A stretch of 51,033 nt of DNA from Flavobacterium anseongense (GCF_021608185.1 NZ_JAKIHN010000011.1:1-51033), one strand, 5' to 3'. Shown: positions 29,493-37,495, counted from the stretch's first letter. The notes: generated by a model from the sequence alone, not told the origin. A program made the numbers and translations.

Positions 29493-29510
29493 TGTAGAAT
29501 AAATTCTACA
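29493..29510. promoter_or_regulatory. Palindromic operator TGTAGAA-N4-TTCTACA upstream of the kinase gene
   Basis: This is a perfect inverted repeat, TGTAGAATAAATTCTACA. It matches the site at 26707-26724 in half-site sequence, 4-bp spacer and distance to the -7 box. It is a candidate autoregulatory site for the NarL-type regulator encoded in this operon. Confidence 0.6.
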
Positions 29511-29553
29511 TCAGGAGCTGGTATTTGCTACTAATCCTGTCTTCAAAATAAAT

Positions 29554-29581
29554 AAAGCTGAACCTATTCAGATTCAGCTTT
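29554..29581 (-). terminator. Terminator of the NTF2-like gene
   Basis: AAAGCTGAA (29554-29562) and TTCAGCTTT (29573-29581) form a perfect 9-bp stem with a 10-nt loop. The minus-strand continuation is ATTTATTTTG. It lies 32 bp beyond the stop at 29613. Confidence 0.75.
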
Positions 29582-29612
29582 GTTATTATTTAAAAGTCAT
29601 TTATACTTTTAC

Positions 29613-30548
29613 TTACTCTAGTATTTTAGCGCTATAATAAGCAGTTTCGAATATAATTTTACCTTCATCATTAAAATTATCCATAAACATAATCGGTAAA
29701 ACAAATTCTTTTTTATCTTTTTTTCTGGTCAAATTGATGTTCCACCAGGAAAGTACCACTTTGGCATTATTCAATTCATAATGCAAAAAATCCGGATAAC
29801 CTACCACATCAATACTGTTTATATCATACTCTTCCAGTATTTTTTTGTCATTTTCTTTTTGCTCGGCAAGTGAGAATGTTTTATCTCTTGGCAGGTTAAT
29901 GTCTCTAAACCGAGCTTTTTCATCATAATAGCTGTATGATTTTACAAGGTCTTTATTTTCAAAAGCCATAACCATATTACGAACTATATTGATGTACTCA
30001 TGATGGTTGTATATGGTTCCGTTTTCTCTAACGTCAAAACTTTGTTCTATCTCATCACCAACACTCGAATTAGAATATTCGATAATAGTTTTGATTTTGT
30101 TGTCTTTGTTTACCACAAATAAACGGTGCAAAGGCATATCAACTTTAACTCCTGTTTTTTTGTGTACTCCTTTTAGCTGTTCCCATGTTTGTACCCAAAC
30201 CACGTCTTTTTGATCTTTGTCTGAATATTCAATGGCATCCGGATAAGCTCCTTTTGTACGAGTGATGCTGTAATAGTCCAGTTGTTCTTTCCAGCCTTTT
30301 ACGTTTCTTAAAAACGCGGCTTTGTCTCTTCCTTTGTCATTTGGGTTGGTACTTGCACCAGAATAGGCTTTAAAATCATCAGCTAAAAAGCTGGCTACTT
30401 TTACTGAGTCTCCGCTAACGAAGGCTTTGGTCATGTCTTCCACTATTTTAATAGCGGGATGGTCGATATAAACCGTACCATTGGTTTTTTTTTGAGAGTA
30501 AGTGATGCCGGTAAATAGCAACGCTACTATCAGTACTGTTTTTTTCAT
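29613..30548 (-). CDS. Secreted protein with two NTF2/SnoaL-like domains
   Basis: The start at 30548 gives the signal peptide MKKTVLIVALLFTGITYSQ and about 311 residues; an in-frame ATG at 30590 would place 14 extra residues before it. The mature protein looks like a tandem of two NTF2/SnoaL-like cone folds. The first is at about 25-160 (IVEDMTKAFVSGDSVKVASF, then WVQTWEQLKGVHKKTG). The second is at about 180-311 (IVRNMVMAFENKDLVKSYSY, then VLSWWNINLTRKKDKKEF). Such domains bind small ligands or act as weak enzymes, but no catalytic residues can be assigned. It is probably periplasmic, monocistronic with its own terminator, and divergent from the small basic protein at 30807. Confidence 0.78.
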   Translation of the reverse strand: MKKTVLIVALLFTGITYSQKKTNGTVYIDHPAIKIVEDMTKAFVSGDSVKVASFLADDFKAYSGASTNPNDKGRDKAAFLRNVKGWKEQLDYYSITRTKGAYPDAIEYSDKDQKDVVWVQTWEQLKGVHKKTGVKVDMPLHRLFVVNKDNKIKTIIEYSNSSVGDEIEQSFDVRENGTIYNHHEYINIVRNMVMAFENKDLVKSYSYYDEKARFRDINLPRDKTFSLAEQKENDKKILEEYDINSIDVVGYPDFLHYELNNAKVVLSWWNINLTRKKDKKEFVLPIMFMDNFNDEGKIIFETAYYSAKILE

Positions 30549-30719
30549 GTTTAAAAAATATTGGTTAGTAATACTGTTAAATATAATCAAATTAATTGAT
30601 TTTCAGTAATTTATGTTGATAACTTTTAGTGAGATTTATAGAACTTCATATTCTTTACATTGATAAAAATTCTACATGGGAAAGTTAAAAGTGCTACAAT
30701 TAGATAAAAAAAATAGCTG

Positions 30720-30727
30720 TAATTTTG
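30720..30727 (+). promoter_or_regulatory. Possible -7 box (TAATTTTG) for the small basic secreted protein
   Basis: The sequence matches TAnnTTTG about 80 bp before the ATG at 30807. No -33 TTG was found at the usual distance, so support is weak. A lone TTCTACA half-site at 30670-30676 lies upstream. Confidence 0.3.
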
Positions 30728-30806
30728 TTTAGATTTTGTTGTTTGACAGAGCTGCAAAAGCTTTACAACAATCCCATTTATGAAAATAATATAAAACTAA
30801 AAATGT

Positions 30807-31115
30807 ATGAAAAGATTATTTTTTACTGTTGTCGCTTTTGCTGCTACGGTTACGATGAATGCCCAAATTGTTAAAGTAACAGCTCCTAAACCAACCGTGG
30901 TTACGCCAAAAGTTGTTATTACTAAACCAAAAGTAGAAGTAATTAAACCGGTTGTAGTAGCTCCGACTCCAAAACCGGCAGTGATTGTCAAGGAAAATAA
31001 CGCTTCTGACAGAGGAAGAGAACGTTCAGCAGAAGGAAGAAAAAACAAATGGAAAAATAAAGGCAAACACAAAGGTCATTATAAAAAGCACCATAAGGAC
31101 CATGATAAAGACTAA
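30807..31115 (+). CDS. Small secreted Pro/Val/Lys-rich basic protein
   Basis: The 102-residue protein has a clear signal peptide (MKRLFFTVVAFAATVTMNAQ). A low-complexity segment with alternating Lys-Pro-Val patterns follows at about 21-62 (VTAPKPTVVTPKVVITKPKV). The tail at about 66-102 is very basic and histidine-rich (KNKWKNKGKHKGHYKKHHKD). No known domain is visible. The composition suggests an extended periplasmic or surface peptide that could bind acidic polymers, nucleic acid or metal through the His/Lys tail; this is speculation. A strong terminator follows, which supports this frame over the antisense frame. The neighbours do not explain it. Confidence 0.75.
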   Translation: MKRLFFTVVAFAATVTMNAQIVKVTAPKPTVVTPKVVITKPKVEVIKPVVVAPTPKPAVIVKENNASDRGRERSAEGRKNKWKNKGKHKGHYKKHHKDHDKD

Positions 31116-31151
31116 ATATTGCTTTACTATTTAGGTTAGTTGAAAACAGTT

Positions 31152-31185
31152 ACTCCCCGTAATGTAAATTATGGGGAGTTTTTTT
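31152..31185 (+). terminator. Strong terminator of the small basic protein gene
   Basis: ACTCCCC (31152-31158) pairs with GGGGAGT (31173-31179). The stem extends inward through a G.U pair and four A/T pairs to a GTAA loop, and is followed by seven Ts. It ends at the stop codon of psuG on the opposite strand, so it also lies at the end of that convergent unit. Confidence 0.9.
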
Positions 31186-32101
31186 ATAGTTTTTGTAAAG
31201 CAACCGCAACCTTTGCACCTATTTTTGCATTATTTTTTATCAGGGCAATGTTTGCTTCCAGGCTTTCTCCTTCGGTATTATCGGCGATGAATTTTAATAA
31301 AAACGGGGTTACTGCTTTGCCTTTGATTCCTTGTTTATTGGCTTCATCAAGTGCTTTGAGAATGTGTTTTTCAATAACCTCAGGTTCCATTTCATATTCG
31401 GCCGGAACCGGATTGGCAATTAACACCGAACCGTTTAGGGCTAAATCCCATTTCGCGCGTAAGAGTTTTGCAATTTCATTTGCAGTATCCAAACGCAACG
31501 GAGATTTATAACCACTTTTTGAAGAATAAAAGCTAGGAAATTCATCCTGACCAAAAGTTACTACAGGCACACCAATCGTCTCCATATATTCCAAAGTAAG
31601 TCCAATATCTAATATCGATTTTACTCCTGCTGCAACTATTGCTACATTTGTTGTTCCCATTTCGGTTAAATCGGCTGAAATATCCATGGTATCTTCTGCT
31701 CCGCGATGCACGCCACCTATGCCACCTGTTGCAAAGATTTTTATTCCGGCCATAGAAGCGATACGCATGGTAGCAGCAACAGTTGTGGCTCCGGGCAATA
31801 GTTGAGAAATTACATAAGGCATATCGCGTAAGCTTACTTTCCAAACATCTTTGGTTTGCGCAAAATAATCAATATCATCTTTAGACAAGCCAACCAAACA
31901 CTTACCATCTCGAATGGCTATCGTAGCCGGGACTGCACCGTTTTGTCTTACAACATCTTCGACAGCAGCAGCAGTAATAGCGTTTTTGGGCCAAGGCATA
32001 CCATGTGAAATAATAGTGGATTCTAAAGCCACAATAGGCAGGTTATTATCCAAAGCATGTTGCACTTCGGGACTGATAATGATATAATCTTTTTTAGTCA
32101 T
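31184..32101 (-). CDS. psuG: Pseudouridine-5'-phosphate glycosidase
   Basis: The enzyme splits pseudouridine 5'-phosphate into uracil and ribose 5-phosphate in the cytosol (reversible in vitro), breaking the C-C glycosidic bond. The 305 residues match the normal family length. Family motifs are present: ALESTIISHGMPWP with E27 near the N-terminus, GATTVAATM at about 104-112, the metal-site region FATGGIGGVHRGAEDTMDIS at about 123-142, and VAAGVKSILDIGLTLEYMET. It overlaps the end of psuK by 8 bp, so the two are translated together as kinase then glycosidase. This is the standard two-step pathway for salvaging pseudouridine from RNA turnover. The gene ends at a terminator hairpin shared with the convergent small gene. 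Confidence 0.95.
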   Translation of the reverse strand: MTKKDYIIISPEVQHALDNNLPIVALESTIISHGMPWPKNAITAAAVEDVVRQNGAVPATIAIRDGKCLVGLSKDDIDYFAQTKDVWKVSLRDMPYVISQLLPGATTVAATMRIASMAGIKIFATGGIGGVHRGAEDTMDISADLTEMGTTNVAIVAAGVKSILDIGLTLEYMETIGVPVVTFGQDEFPSFYSSKSGYKSPLRLDTANEIAKLLRAKWDLALNGSVLIANPVPAEYEMEPEVIEKHILKALDEANKQGIKGKAVTPFLLKFIADNTEGESLEANIALIKNNAKIGAKVAVALQKL

Positions 32102-33014
32102 TATAATATTTTTTCTTGTGTTGGTATAATAGTGATGGAGTTAAAGATGCGTCAACTGCTCCTTTACTTTTAAGTATTTCTAAAGCTAATGTATGTCCCA
32201 ATTGCAGACAGGTCTTTTCATCTTCGCCATTCACATAGCCAAAAACCCAAGCTGCTAAAGCTGCATCTCCGGCACCGGTGCTGTCTACAATTTGTATGGA
32301 TGGAACATTCAGGTCTAAACTTTGATTTCTGGTATGTAATGTCGAACCTTCAGCTCCTTTTCTTATCCAAATGGTTTCTACACCTCTTTCAAAAAGAGAA
32401 TCTATTGACTGTTCTTTTATATTGTTGGCTGACATTGTCAGCAGTTCATTTTCATTTGGAGTCACCATAAAAACACCGTTCAAATCTAAACCCGCTAACT
32501 TTGAAGCTTTGGCTACTGATACCGGTTCAATGATAAGTTTCTTTTGATGATTTTTGGCAAAGTAGATTAACCACTGTATGGTTTCACTCTCTAGATTGGT
32601 ATCGATAATCAATATGTCAAACCCCTTGAGATACTCTTTTTGCGTTTCTAAATAAGTTGCTGAAATATGCTTCCCACAGTTATCCTGACAAACCGCAACA
32701 TACAAATTGCCATCGGGTTGTAGTATGGAAACATATTTTCCGGTAGCATCATTGACTACAATTGAATGATTGCAGTCGATACCGCTTTGATTAAAACTAC
32801 TTTTTATAAATACCCCATCAGCGTCATTTCCAATAGCTGTAATAATAGCAGGATTAACTTCTAAAAGAGCCAAATGCTGTGCAATATTGCTAATTACACC
32901 ACCGATACTCGTTACTTTCTGAGCAGGATTAGAAGAAGCAGCAATGATGCTGTTGTCACAGAAATACAACTCATCTACTAAAGTAGCGCCTATACAGAGT
33001 ACGGTTTTGTTCAT
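32094..33014 (-). CDS. psuK: Pseudouridine kinase (PfkB/ribokinase family)
   Basis: The 306-residue PfkB-family kinase is predicted to phosphorylate pseudouridine at the 5' position using ATP. The N-terminal domain begins MNKTVLCIGATLVDEL and includes SIGGVISNIAQHLALLEV, the substrate-lid region. The C-terminal catalytic motif is VDSTGAGDAALAAWVFGYV, with the general-base Asp in GAGD. The substrate is assigned from the 8-bp overlap with psuG, because PfkB proteins are hard to tell apart by sequence alone. A TACATTTG box on the minus strand at 33020-33027 is only a few bases from the ATG, which would imply a nearly leaderless message. The gene is divergent from hemN with 105 bp between the two start codons. 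Confidence 0.9.
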   Translation of the reverse strand: MNKTVLCIGATLVDELYFCDNSIIAASSNPAQKVTSIGGVISNIAQHLALLEVNPAIITAIGNDADGVFIKSSFNQSGIDCNHSIVVNDATGKYVSILQPDGNLYVAVCQDNCGKHISATYLETQKEYLKGFDILIIDTNLESETIQWLIYFAKNHQKKLIIEPVSVAKASKLAGLDLNGVFMVTPNENELLTMSANNIKEQSIDSLFERGVETIWIRKGAEGSTLHTRNQSLDLNVPSIQIVDSTGAGDAALAAWVFGYVNGEDEKTCLQLGHTLALEILKSKGAVDASLTPSLLYQHKKKYYND

Positions 33015-33019
33015 AGAAA

Positions 33020-33027
33020 CAAATGTA
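33020..33027 (-). promoter_or_regulatory. Possible -7 box (TACATTTG) of psuKG
   Basis: The minus strand matches TAnnTTTG six bases before the psuK ATG. If real, transcription would start within a few bases of the start codon. No -33 element is visible. Confidence 0.35.
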
Positions 33028-33056
33028 AAGAAATTTATTCTGCATTTTTTTATAGT

Positions 33057-33070
33057 ATGATAATTGTCAT
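33057..33070. promoter_or_regulatory. FNR-like site ATGAT-AATT-GTCAT upstream of hemN
   Basis: A near-palindrome with TGAT-N4-RTCA arms (one mismatch). Its centre at 33063.5 is 36.5 bp before the last base of the -7 box TACTTTTG (33093-33100), so it sits near -41.5, the class II activator position. The same geometry occurs at ccoS and ccoI. Confidence 0.7.
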
Positions 33071-33092
33071 CTTTATTGCGATTAGACTCTAC

Positions 33093-33100
33093 TACTTTTG
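33093..33100 (+). promoter_or_regulatory. -7 box (TACTTTTG) of hemN
   Basis: Matches TAnnTTTG. The predicted transcription start is near 33105, giving a leader of about 15 nt before the ATG at 33120. Confidence 0.6.
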
Positions 33101-33119
33101 AGCATACAAATTATAGACA

Positions 33120-34487
33120 ATGTCAATTTCATTAGTACAAAAGTATAACGTTCCAGGTCCGAGATACACCAGTTACCCAACGGTTCCTTACTGGGATGAA
33201 TCTTCTTTTTCAACAGCAAAATGGAAACAAACCTTATTACAAAGTTTTGCCGAAAGCAATGCTACCGAAGGCATCAGTTTGTATATACATCTGCCCTTTT
33301 GTGAAAGTCTATGCACATTTTGCGGTTGTCATAAACGCATCACCAAACGCCACGAAGTGGAACATCCATATATTGAAGCAGTGTTAAATGAATGGCAATT
33401 GTATTGTGATTTGCTTCCAGAGAAACCTATTATCAAAGAAATTCACCTCGGTGGCGGAACTCCCACTTTCTTTTCGCCAGAAAATTTAGAACAACTAATA
33501 AAAGGAATACTCAATAAGGCAAAAGTTGCTGCCGGACATGAGTTTAGTTTTGAAGGACATCCCAACAATACTACACGAGCACATTTAGAAACGCTGCATG
33601 CCTTGGGTTTTCGAAGAGTTAGTTTTGGCGTACAGGATTATGCCGAAAAAGTACAAACCGCTATTCACAGAATTCAGCCGTTTCACAATGTGGCCAAAGT
33701 AACGTTTTGGGCACGTGAAATTGGCTATACTTCTATTTCGCATGATTTGATTTTTGGTCTTCCATTTCAGACTTTGGAAAATGTGACTGATACCATTGAA
33801 AAAACCAATTCGCTTTCGCCAGACAGATTAGCTTTTTACAGTTATGCGCATGTGCCTTGGATTAAAGGCAACGGACAACGCGGTTTTAAAGATGAAGATG
33901 TCCCAAAAGATGATGCCAAAAGATTGCTGTATGAAGAAGGCAAAAAATTACTGGCGCAAAAAGGCTATCACGAAATTGGCATGGATCATTTTGCACTGGA
34001 AACCGATAGCATGTACATAGCTTTTAAAGAAAATAAACTGCATCGCAATTTTATGGGCTATACTGCTTCCAAAACAAAACTGATGATTGGCTTGGGAGTT
34101 TCTTCGATAAGTGACAGTTGGTATGCTTTTGCTCAAAATGAAAAGGAATTAGAAACTTATTACGCTCGATTAGAGCAAAACGAATTACCTGTGTTCAGAG
34201 GACATATATTGTCTGCTGAAGACTTAACTATTCGACAACATATATTAAATCTGATGTGCCATTTTACAACTTCCTGGGATAATGACACCTTTTATTTTAA
34301 TGTACTGCTTCCTAATATTTTATTCTATTTAGATGAGATGAAAAGCGATGGTTTTATTGAAATAACACATGACAAACTAACCGTAACCGAAAAAGGCAAA
34401 CCTTTTGTGCGCAACATTTGTATGGCTTTTGATTTGCGATTAAAACGCAATGCTCCTAAAACCCAATTGTTTTCCATGACGGTTTAA
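33120..34487 (+). CDS. hemN: Oxygen-independent coproporphyrinogen III oxidase
   Basis: This radical-SAM enzyme converts coproporphyrinogen III to protoporphyrinogen IX without oxygen, in haem synthesis. The 455 residues match E. coli HemN (457). The cluster motif is CESLCTFCGC (C61, C65, C68 and C70), the HemN-type CxxxCxxCxC. Other family features are YTSYPTVPYW near the N-terminus, EIHLGGGTPTF at about 107-117, FGVQDYAEKVQ and HDLIFGLPFQTLENV. The gene is transcribed away from psuK and sits next to the cbb3 oxidase cluster. Its FNR-like site fits induction at low oxygen, when the oxygen-dependent enzyme fails and haem is needed for cytochromes. A shared terminator follows. Confidence 0.97.
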   Translation: MSISLVQKYNVPGPRYTSYPTVPYWDESSFSTAKWKQTLLQSFAESNATEGISLYIHLPFCESLCTFCGCHKRITKRHEVEHPYIEAVLNEWQLYCDLLPEKPIIKEIHLGGGTPTFFSPENLEQLIKGILNKAKVAAGHEFSFEGHPNNTTRAHLETLHALGFRRVSFGVQDYAEKVQTAIHRIQPFHNVAKVTFWAREIGYTSISHDLIFGLPFQTLENVTDTIEKTNSLSPDRLAFYSYAHVPWIKGNGQRGFKDEDVPKDDAKRLLYEEGKKLLAQKGYHEIGMDHFALETDSMYIAFKENKLHRNFMGYTASKTKLMIGLGVSSISDSWYAFAQNEKELETYYARLEQNELPVFRGHILSAEDLTIRQHILNLMCHFTTSWDNDTFYFNVLLPNILFYLDEMKSDGFIEITHDKLTVTEKGKPFVRNICMAFDLRLKRNAPKTQLFSMTV

Positions 34488-34504
34488 CATCAAACCTAAA
34501 GAAT

Positions 34505-34536
34505 AAAAAAACCACGTTTTTCAACGTGGTTTTTTC
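34505..34536. terminator. Bidirectional terminator between hemN and the DUF465 gene
   Basis: ACCACGTT (34511-34518) and AACGTGGT (34523-34530) form an 8-bp stem with a TTTC loop, flanked by A-runs on the left and T-runs on the right. It can therefore end transcription from both sides of the convergent pair. Confidence 0.9.
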
Positions 34537-34549
34537 AACTAACTTAAAA

Positions 34550-34780
34550 CTACTTATTCAAATAAGAATAAATTTCATCTTTAATGAACAATAATTTGGT
34601 CTTTAATTCGTGAACAAAAGTATCATTAGCAAGTTCTGAACCCATATTTATTCGGTGAATCTGATGCTCAATTTCATGGTATTCATCAAATAATTTTCTG
34701 AAGTGCTCATTCGAAATTTTCAACTCGTGAATTTTATCCTTATGTTCAGGGAATTCATGTAATAAATCGTGTTTTTCCAT
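34550..34780 (-). CDS. YdcH/DUF465 family protein
   Basis: The 76-residue, highly charged and almost entirely helical protein has DUF465 family motifs: LLHEFPEHKDKIHELK, FRKLFDEYHEIEHQIHRIN and a final helix LKTKLLFIKDEIYSYL. The family forms small helical hairpins; its role is not known. It is 25-29 bp beyond the TauE/SafE-like gene and is the last gene before a strong terminator, so it is probably the tail of the cco accessory unit. Its high His/Glu content near the N-terminus is typical of the family and does not show metal binding. Confidence 0.85.
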   Translation of the reverse strand: MEKHDLLHEFPEHKDKIHELKISNEHFRKLFDEYHEIEHQIHRINMGSELANDTFVHELKTKLLFIKDEIYSYLNK

Positions 34781-34805
34781 ACTATCTTATTTTGGTTATT
34801 GATTT

Positions 34806-35510
34806 TTATTTATGGCAGTTGGCAACAGCCTGAACAAACAAGTGAACATTACTTGGCGATATATAAGCAATGTCTAAGTCCATTCCTCTAAGTACAAAGA
34901 GTACTCCAATAACCACAGTTACTAAAGGTACAACTTTCTGTAATTTGTTTCGAAAAGGAAAACTTAAAAAATTAGCAACATAGACCACCGCACTCATCAA
35001 CGGAACTGTTCCTAAACCGTATAGCAGCATATAAACTGTGCTTAGACCGACATTTTGCATAGCAACAGCACCAAACAGCGCAGCATATACTAATCCGCAA
35101 GGCAATAAGCCATTAAACAAACCGATGGTAAAAAGCGCATCAGGAGTTTTTCTTTTAAACTGTTGGCCCAAATTGGTTTTAACTTTTGAAATCAGTTTAT
35201 AAATAGGTCTCGAAAAGTTGTAACGGGCAAATACTTTTTCAGGCACCAAAGCCATTACAATCATCAAAAGACCAACTGCAATAGAAATACGCTGCTGAAT
35301 TCCGGCTAAATATAAACCTCTTCCCATCAATCCGAAGAGAAAGCCCAAAGTAGCATAAGACGTTAATCTTCCGGCATGATACAACATAATTTGTAACGCT
35401 TTCTGCGTTGGATTCGTGCGTGACACCGGTAACATCATAGCAATCGGACCACACATACCAATGCAGTGCAAACTGGAGATTAGACCGAATATGAGAGCTG
35501 TATAAAGCAT
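34806..35510 (-). CDS. TauE/SafE-like membrane protein linked to cbb3 oxidase assembly
   Basis: The start at 35510 gives MLYTALIFGLISSLHCIGMCGP and about 234 residues; an upstream in-frame ATG at 35567 would add a 19-residue proline-rich leader that lacks family character. Six hydrophobic helices are visible. The motif HCIGMCGP in helix 1 and GLFNGLLPCGLVYAAL in the middle are typical of the sulfite-exporter/DsbD-like transmembrane family commonly found beside cco genes. The conserved His, Met and Cys in the first motif may handle copper or thiols for oxidase maturation. This is inferred from context: ccoH, ccoG and ccoP lie just upstream on the same strand. A sulfite-export role is not supported by anything here. 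Confidence 0.82.
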   Translation of the reverse strand: MLYTALIFGLISSLHCIGMCGPIAMMLPVSRTNPTQKALQIMLYHAGRLTSYATLGFLFGLMGRGLYLAGIQQRISIAVGLLMIVMALVPEKVFARYNFSRPIYKLISKVKTNLGQQFKRKTPDALFTIGLFNGLLPCGLVYAALFGAVAMQNVGLSTVYMLLYGLGTVPLMSAVVYVANFLSFPFRNKLQKVVPLVTVVIGVLFVLRGMDLDIAYISPSNVHLFVQAVANCHK

Positions 35511-35585
35511 TTTATTAGAGAGGGAAAAGGGATTAGGGAAAAGTGGAAAGGGAGCAGTACATAACAATAAACTTGTACCTTATCC

Positions 35586-36041
35586 CTAGTTATAATATAT
35601 TTCTTCCTTATTCAAATAGGTTTTACCATCATAAGTCCATTCGACAGTAATATCCCAAAGACCGCCAACCAGATTTTTTTTAGGTATGAGCAAATCAGAA
35701 TTAGATAATGCAATTGGGATAACAAAATCTAATTTTTGGTTTGACGGTCTGTATAGGGATACTTTTCCATTAATGTTTTTCGCATCCAAATCCTTAGGAA
35801 AACTTACTGTGATTCCATCGGAAGTATTGTTTATTTTAACCTTTTCGGACAAGCCGTTGGCGTTATTAACGTATTCAATATCATTTTGAACCTTGGCTTC
35901 TTTTTTATAATATTCCTCGGTTACTAACTCATTATCGTATTTGCTGTCGGATTGTACCTTAAACACAAAAAACAATATAAAACTCATAAATAATGCAAAA
36001 GCTATTACGATTGCAGTTCCCCAATTAATTTTAATGCTCAT
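35586..36041 (-). CDS. ccoH: FixH/CcoH family cbb3 oxidase assembly protein
   Basis: The 151-residue protein has one N-terminal membrane helix (WGTAIVIAFALFMSFILFFVF). It continues with the family sequence SKYDNELVTEEYYKKEAKVQ and an Ig-like periplasmic domain ending LVGGLWDITVEWTYDGKTYL. FixH/CcoH supports assembly and stability of the cbb3 complex. It starts 15 bp after ccoG and is followed by the TauE/SafE-like gene, so it belongs to the same unit. The length fits the family. Confidence 0.92.
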   Translation of the reverse strand: MSIKINWGTAIVIAFALFMSFILFFVFKVQSDSKYDNELVTEEYYKKEAKVQNDIEYVNNANGLSEKVKINNTSDGITVSFPKDLDAKNINGKVSLYRPSNQKLDFVIPIALSNSDLLIPKKNLVGGLWDITVEWTYDGKTYLNKEEIYYN

Positions 36042-36056
36042 ACTTTTAAATTTGTG

Positions 36057-37475
36057 CTAATCGAAACTACGCGGACCTAAAAAATTTGTTGTTTCGTTAT
36101 CGATTAACTTGTTATCATTATACACTTCTAACACTAATTTGGTTTTGTCGCTTTCGAGCAACACTTCTTTGATTTCTATAAACAAGGTTCCTTCGGTGAT
36201 GCCTTCCCTTGGCACTTTAAAATAACGTGGTCCAACCATTTTGACTTTGCCTTTAGGCGATACTAATTCGATATGTACTTTATCAAAGTTGATTGACGTT
36301 TTATTTACAATTTTGAACGTATACACATTACTGATATTTTCTCCTTTATGCTGAAACAATTGACCCGGCAACCTCAAAACAGTTGCTTCAACTTCATTTC
36401 TCAAAAACAACATTCCGATAAAAACTCCCGAAAGAATTGCTAATATTGCTACATAGCCTTTCATTCTGTTGGTAAAGACAAATTTTTCTTTTTTGACAAT
36501 TTCATCTTCACTCGCATAACGGATTAATCCTTTTGGCAGACCAACGTTTTCCATCATGCTGTCGCAAACGTCAATACAGGCGGTGCAGTTAGTACATTCT
36601 AATTGTGTTCCGTGACGGATATCGATTCCCGTCGGACAAACATGCACGCACAAACTGCAATCGATACAATCGCCTTTACCTGTAGTGGTTCTGTCTTCAT
36701 TTTTATTGAATTTGGCCCGACCGATTTCTTTTTCACCACGAACATGGTCGTAGGCAACATTAATGGATTTGTTGTCCAAAAGCACACTCTGCATTCTGCC
36801 ATATGGACAAGCAATAATACATACTTGCTCTCTGAACCAGGCGTAGATAAAATAGAATACGGCGGTAAAAATCAATAAGGCAATGAGCGTTGATGTATTA
36901 TTGGCAGGTCCTTCACTAACTAACAGAATTAATTTATCGCTACTTATTAAATACGCTAGGAACACATTGGCTATCCAAAACGAAATCACAAAAAAGATGA
37001 ACCATTTGGTTAAACGCTTTCTGATTTTTTCTGCATTCCATTCTTGCTTGGCTAAGCGTATTTGCGCTCCACGATCGCCGTCTATCCAGAATTCAATTCG
37101 ACGGAAGAGCATTTCCATGAAAATGGTTTGCGGACAAAACCAGCCGCAAAAAATGCGCCCGAAAGCAACCGTAAACAAGGTTAGTCCAACCACACCAATA
37201 ATCATAATGATTACGAAGATGTGAAAGTCTTGTGGCCAAAAAGGAAATCCAAACAAGTTAAAACGACGTTCCAAAACGTTGAACATCATAAACTGATGAT
37301 GATTAACTTTTACGAAAGGCGCGGCAAACAAGAACAACAGCAGGAAATAACTCAGCCATTTTCTGCGTTCATACAGCTTTCCTTTCGGAATTTTTGGAAA
37401 TATCCAGGCTCTTTTTCCTTTTGCATCGATAGTGCTTATACTATCTCTAAAACTATCATCTTCTTCGTTGAGCAT
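36057..37475 (-). CDS. ccoG: Cytochrome c oxidase accessory protein CcoG (FixG/RdxA)
   Basis: The 472-residue membrane iron-sulfur protein has several helices in the first 230 residues. A polyferredoxin-like motif, FCGWFCPQTIF, is at about 107-117. Two 4Fe-4S motifs follow, CIDCSLCVHVCPTGID and CTNCTACIDVC, at about 265-305. The C-terminus is an Ig-like FixG domain (VYTFKIVNKTSINFDKVHIE). CcoG is thought to reduce copper for delivery to the CuB site of cbb3 oxidase. It lies 20 bp after ccoP. All eight ferredoxin cysteines can be seen. Confidence 0.96.
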   Translation of the reverse strand: MLNEEDDSFRDSISTIDAKGKRAWIFPKIPKGKLYERRKWLSYFLLLFLFAAPFVKVNHHQFMMFNVLERRFNLFGFPFWPQDFHIFVIIMIIGVVGLTLFTVAFGRIFCGWFCPQTIFMEMLFRRIEFWIDGDRGAQIRLAKQEWNAEKIRKRLTKWFIFFVISFWIANVFLAYLISSDKLILLVSEGPANNTSTLIALLIFTAVFYFIYAWFREQVCIIACPYGRMQSVLLDNKSINVAYDHVRGEKEIGRAKFNKNEDRTTTGKGDCIDCSLCVHVCPTGIDIRHGTQLECTNCTACIDVCDSMMENVGLPKGLIRYASEDEIVKKEKFVFTNRMKGYVAILAILSGVFIGMLFLRNEVEATVLRLPGQLFQHKGENISNVYTFKIVNKTSINFDKVHIELVSPKGKVKMVGPRYFKVPREGITEGTLFIEIKEVLLESDKTKLVLEVYNDNKLIDNETTNFLGPRSFD

Positions 37476-37495
37476 TATTTGGAGTTATTAAAAAC

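Larger units (their letters stand above)
29246..29612. other. 367-bp gene-free stretch upstream of the kinase gene
   Basis: It holds the terminator of the upstream gene, the 18-bp palindrome, a -7 box and a predicted leader of about 190 nt. The leader contains two inverted repeats: TTAAAAGA/TCTTTTAA (29341-29348 and 29361-29368) and GTTGAGTA/TACTCAAC (29373-29380 and 29393-29400). A 12-bp palindrome, ACAAATATTTGT, lies at 29482-29493 and touches the first base of the operator. Confidence 0.55.

Noticed and set aside
30797..31072. Minus-strand open frame of 91 codons opposite the small basic protein
   Set aside because: The plus-strand frame has a proper signal peptide and a terminator. The minus frame is the low-complexity mirror of the Lys/Pro/Val codons.
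36883..37224. Plus-strand frames of about 110 codons opposite ccoG
   Set aside because: They are the antisense of a conserved iron-sulfur protein and show no domain or promoter.
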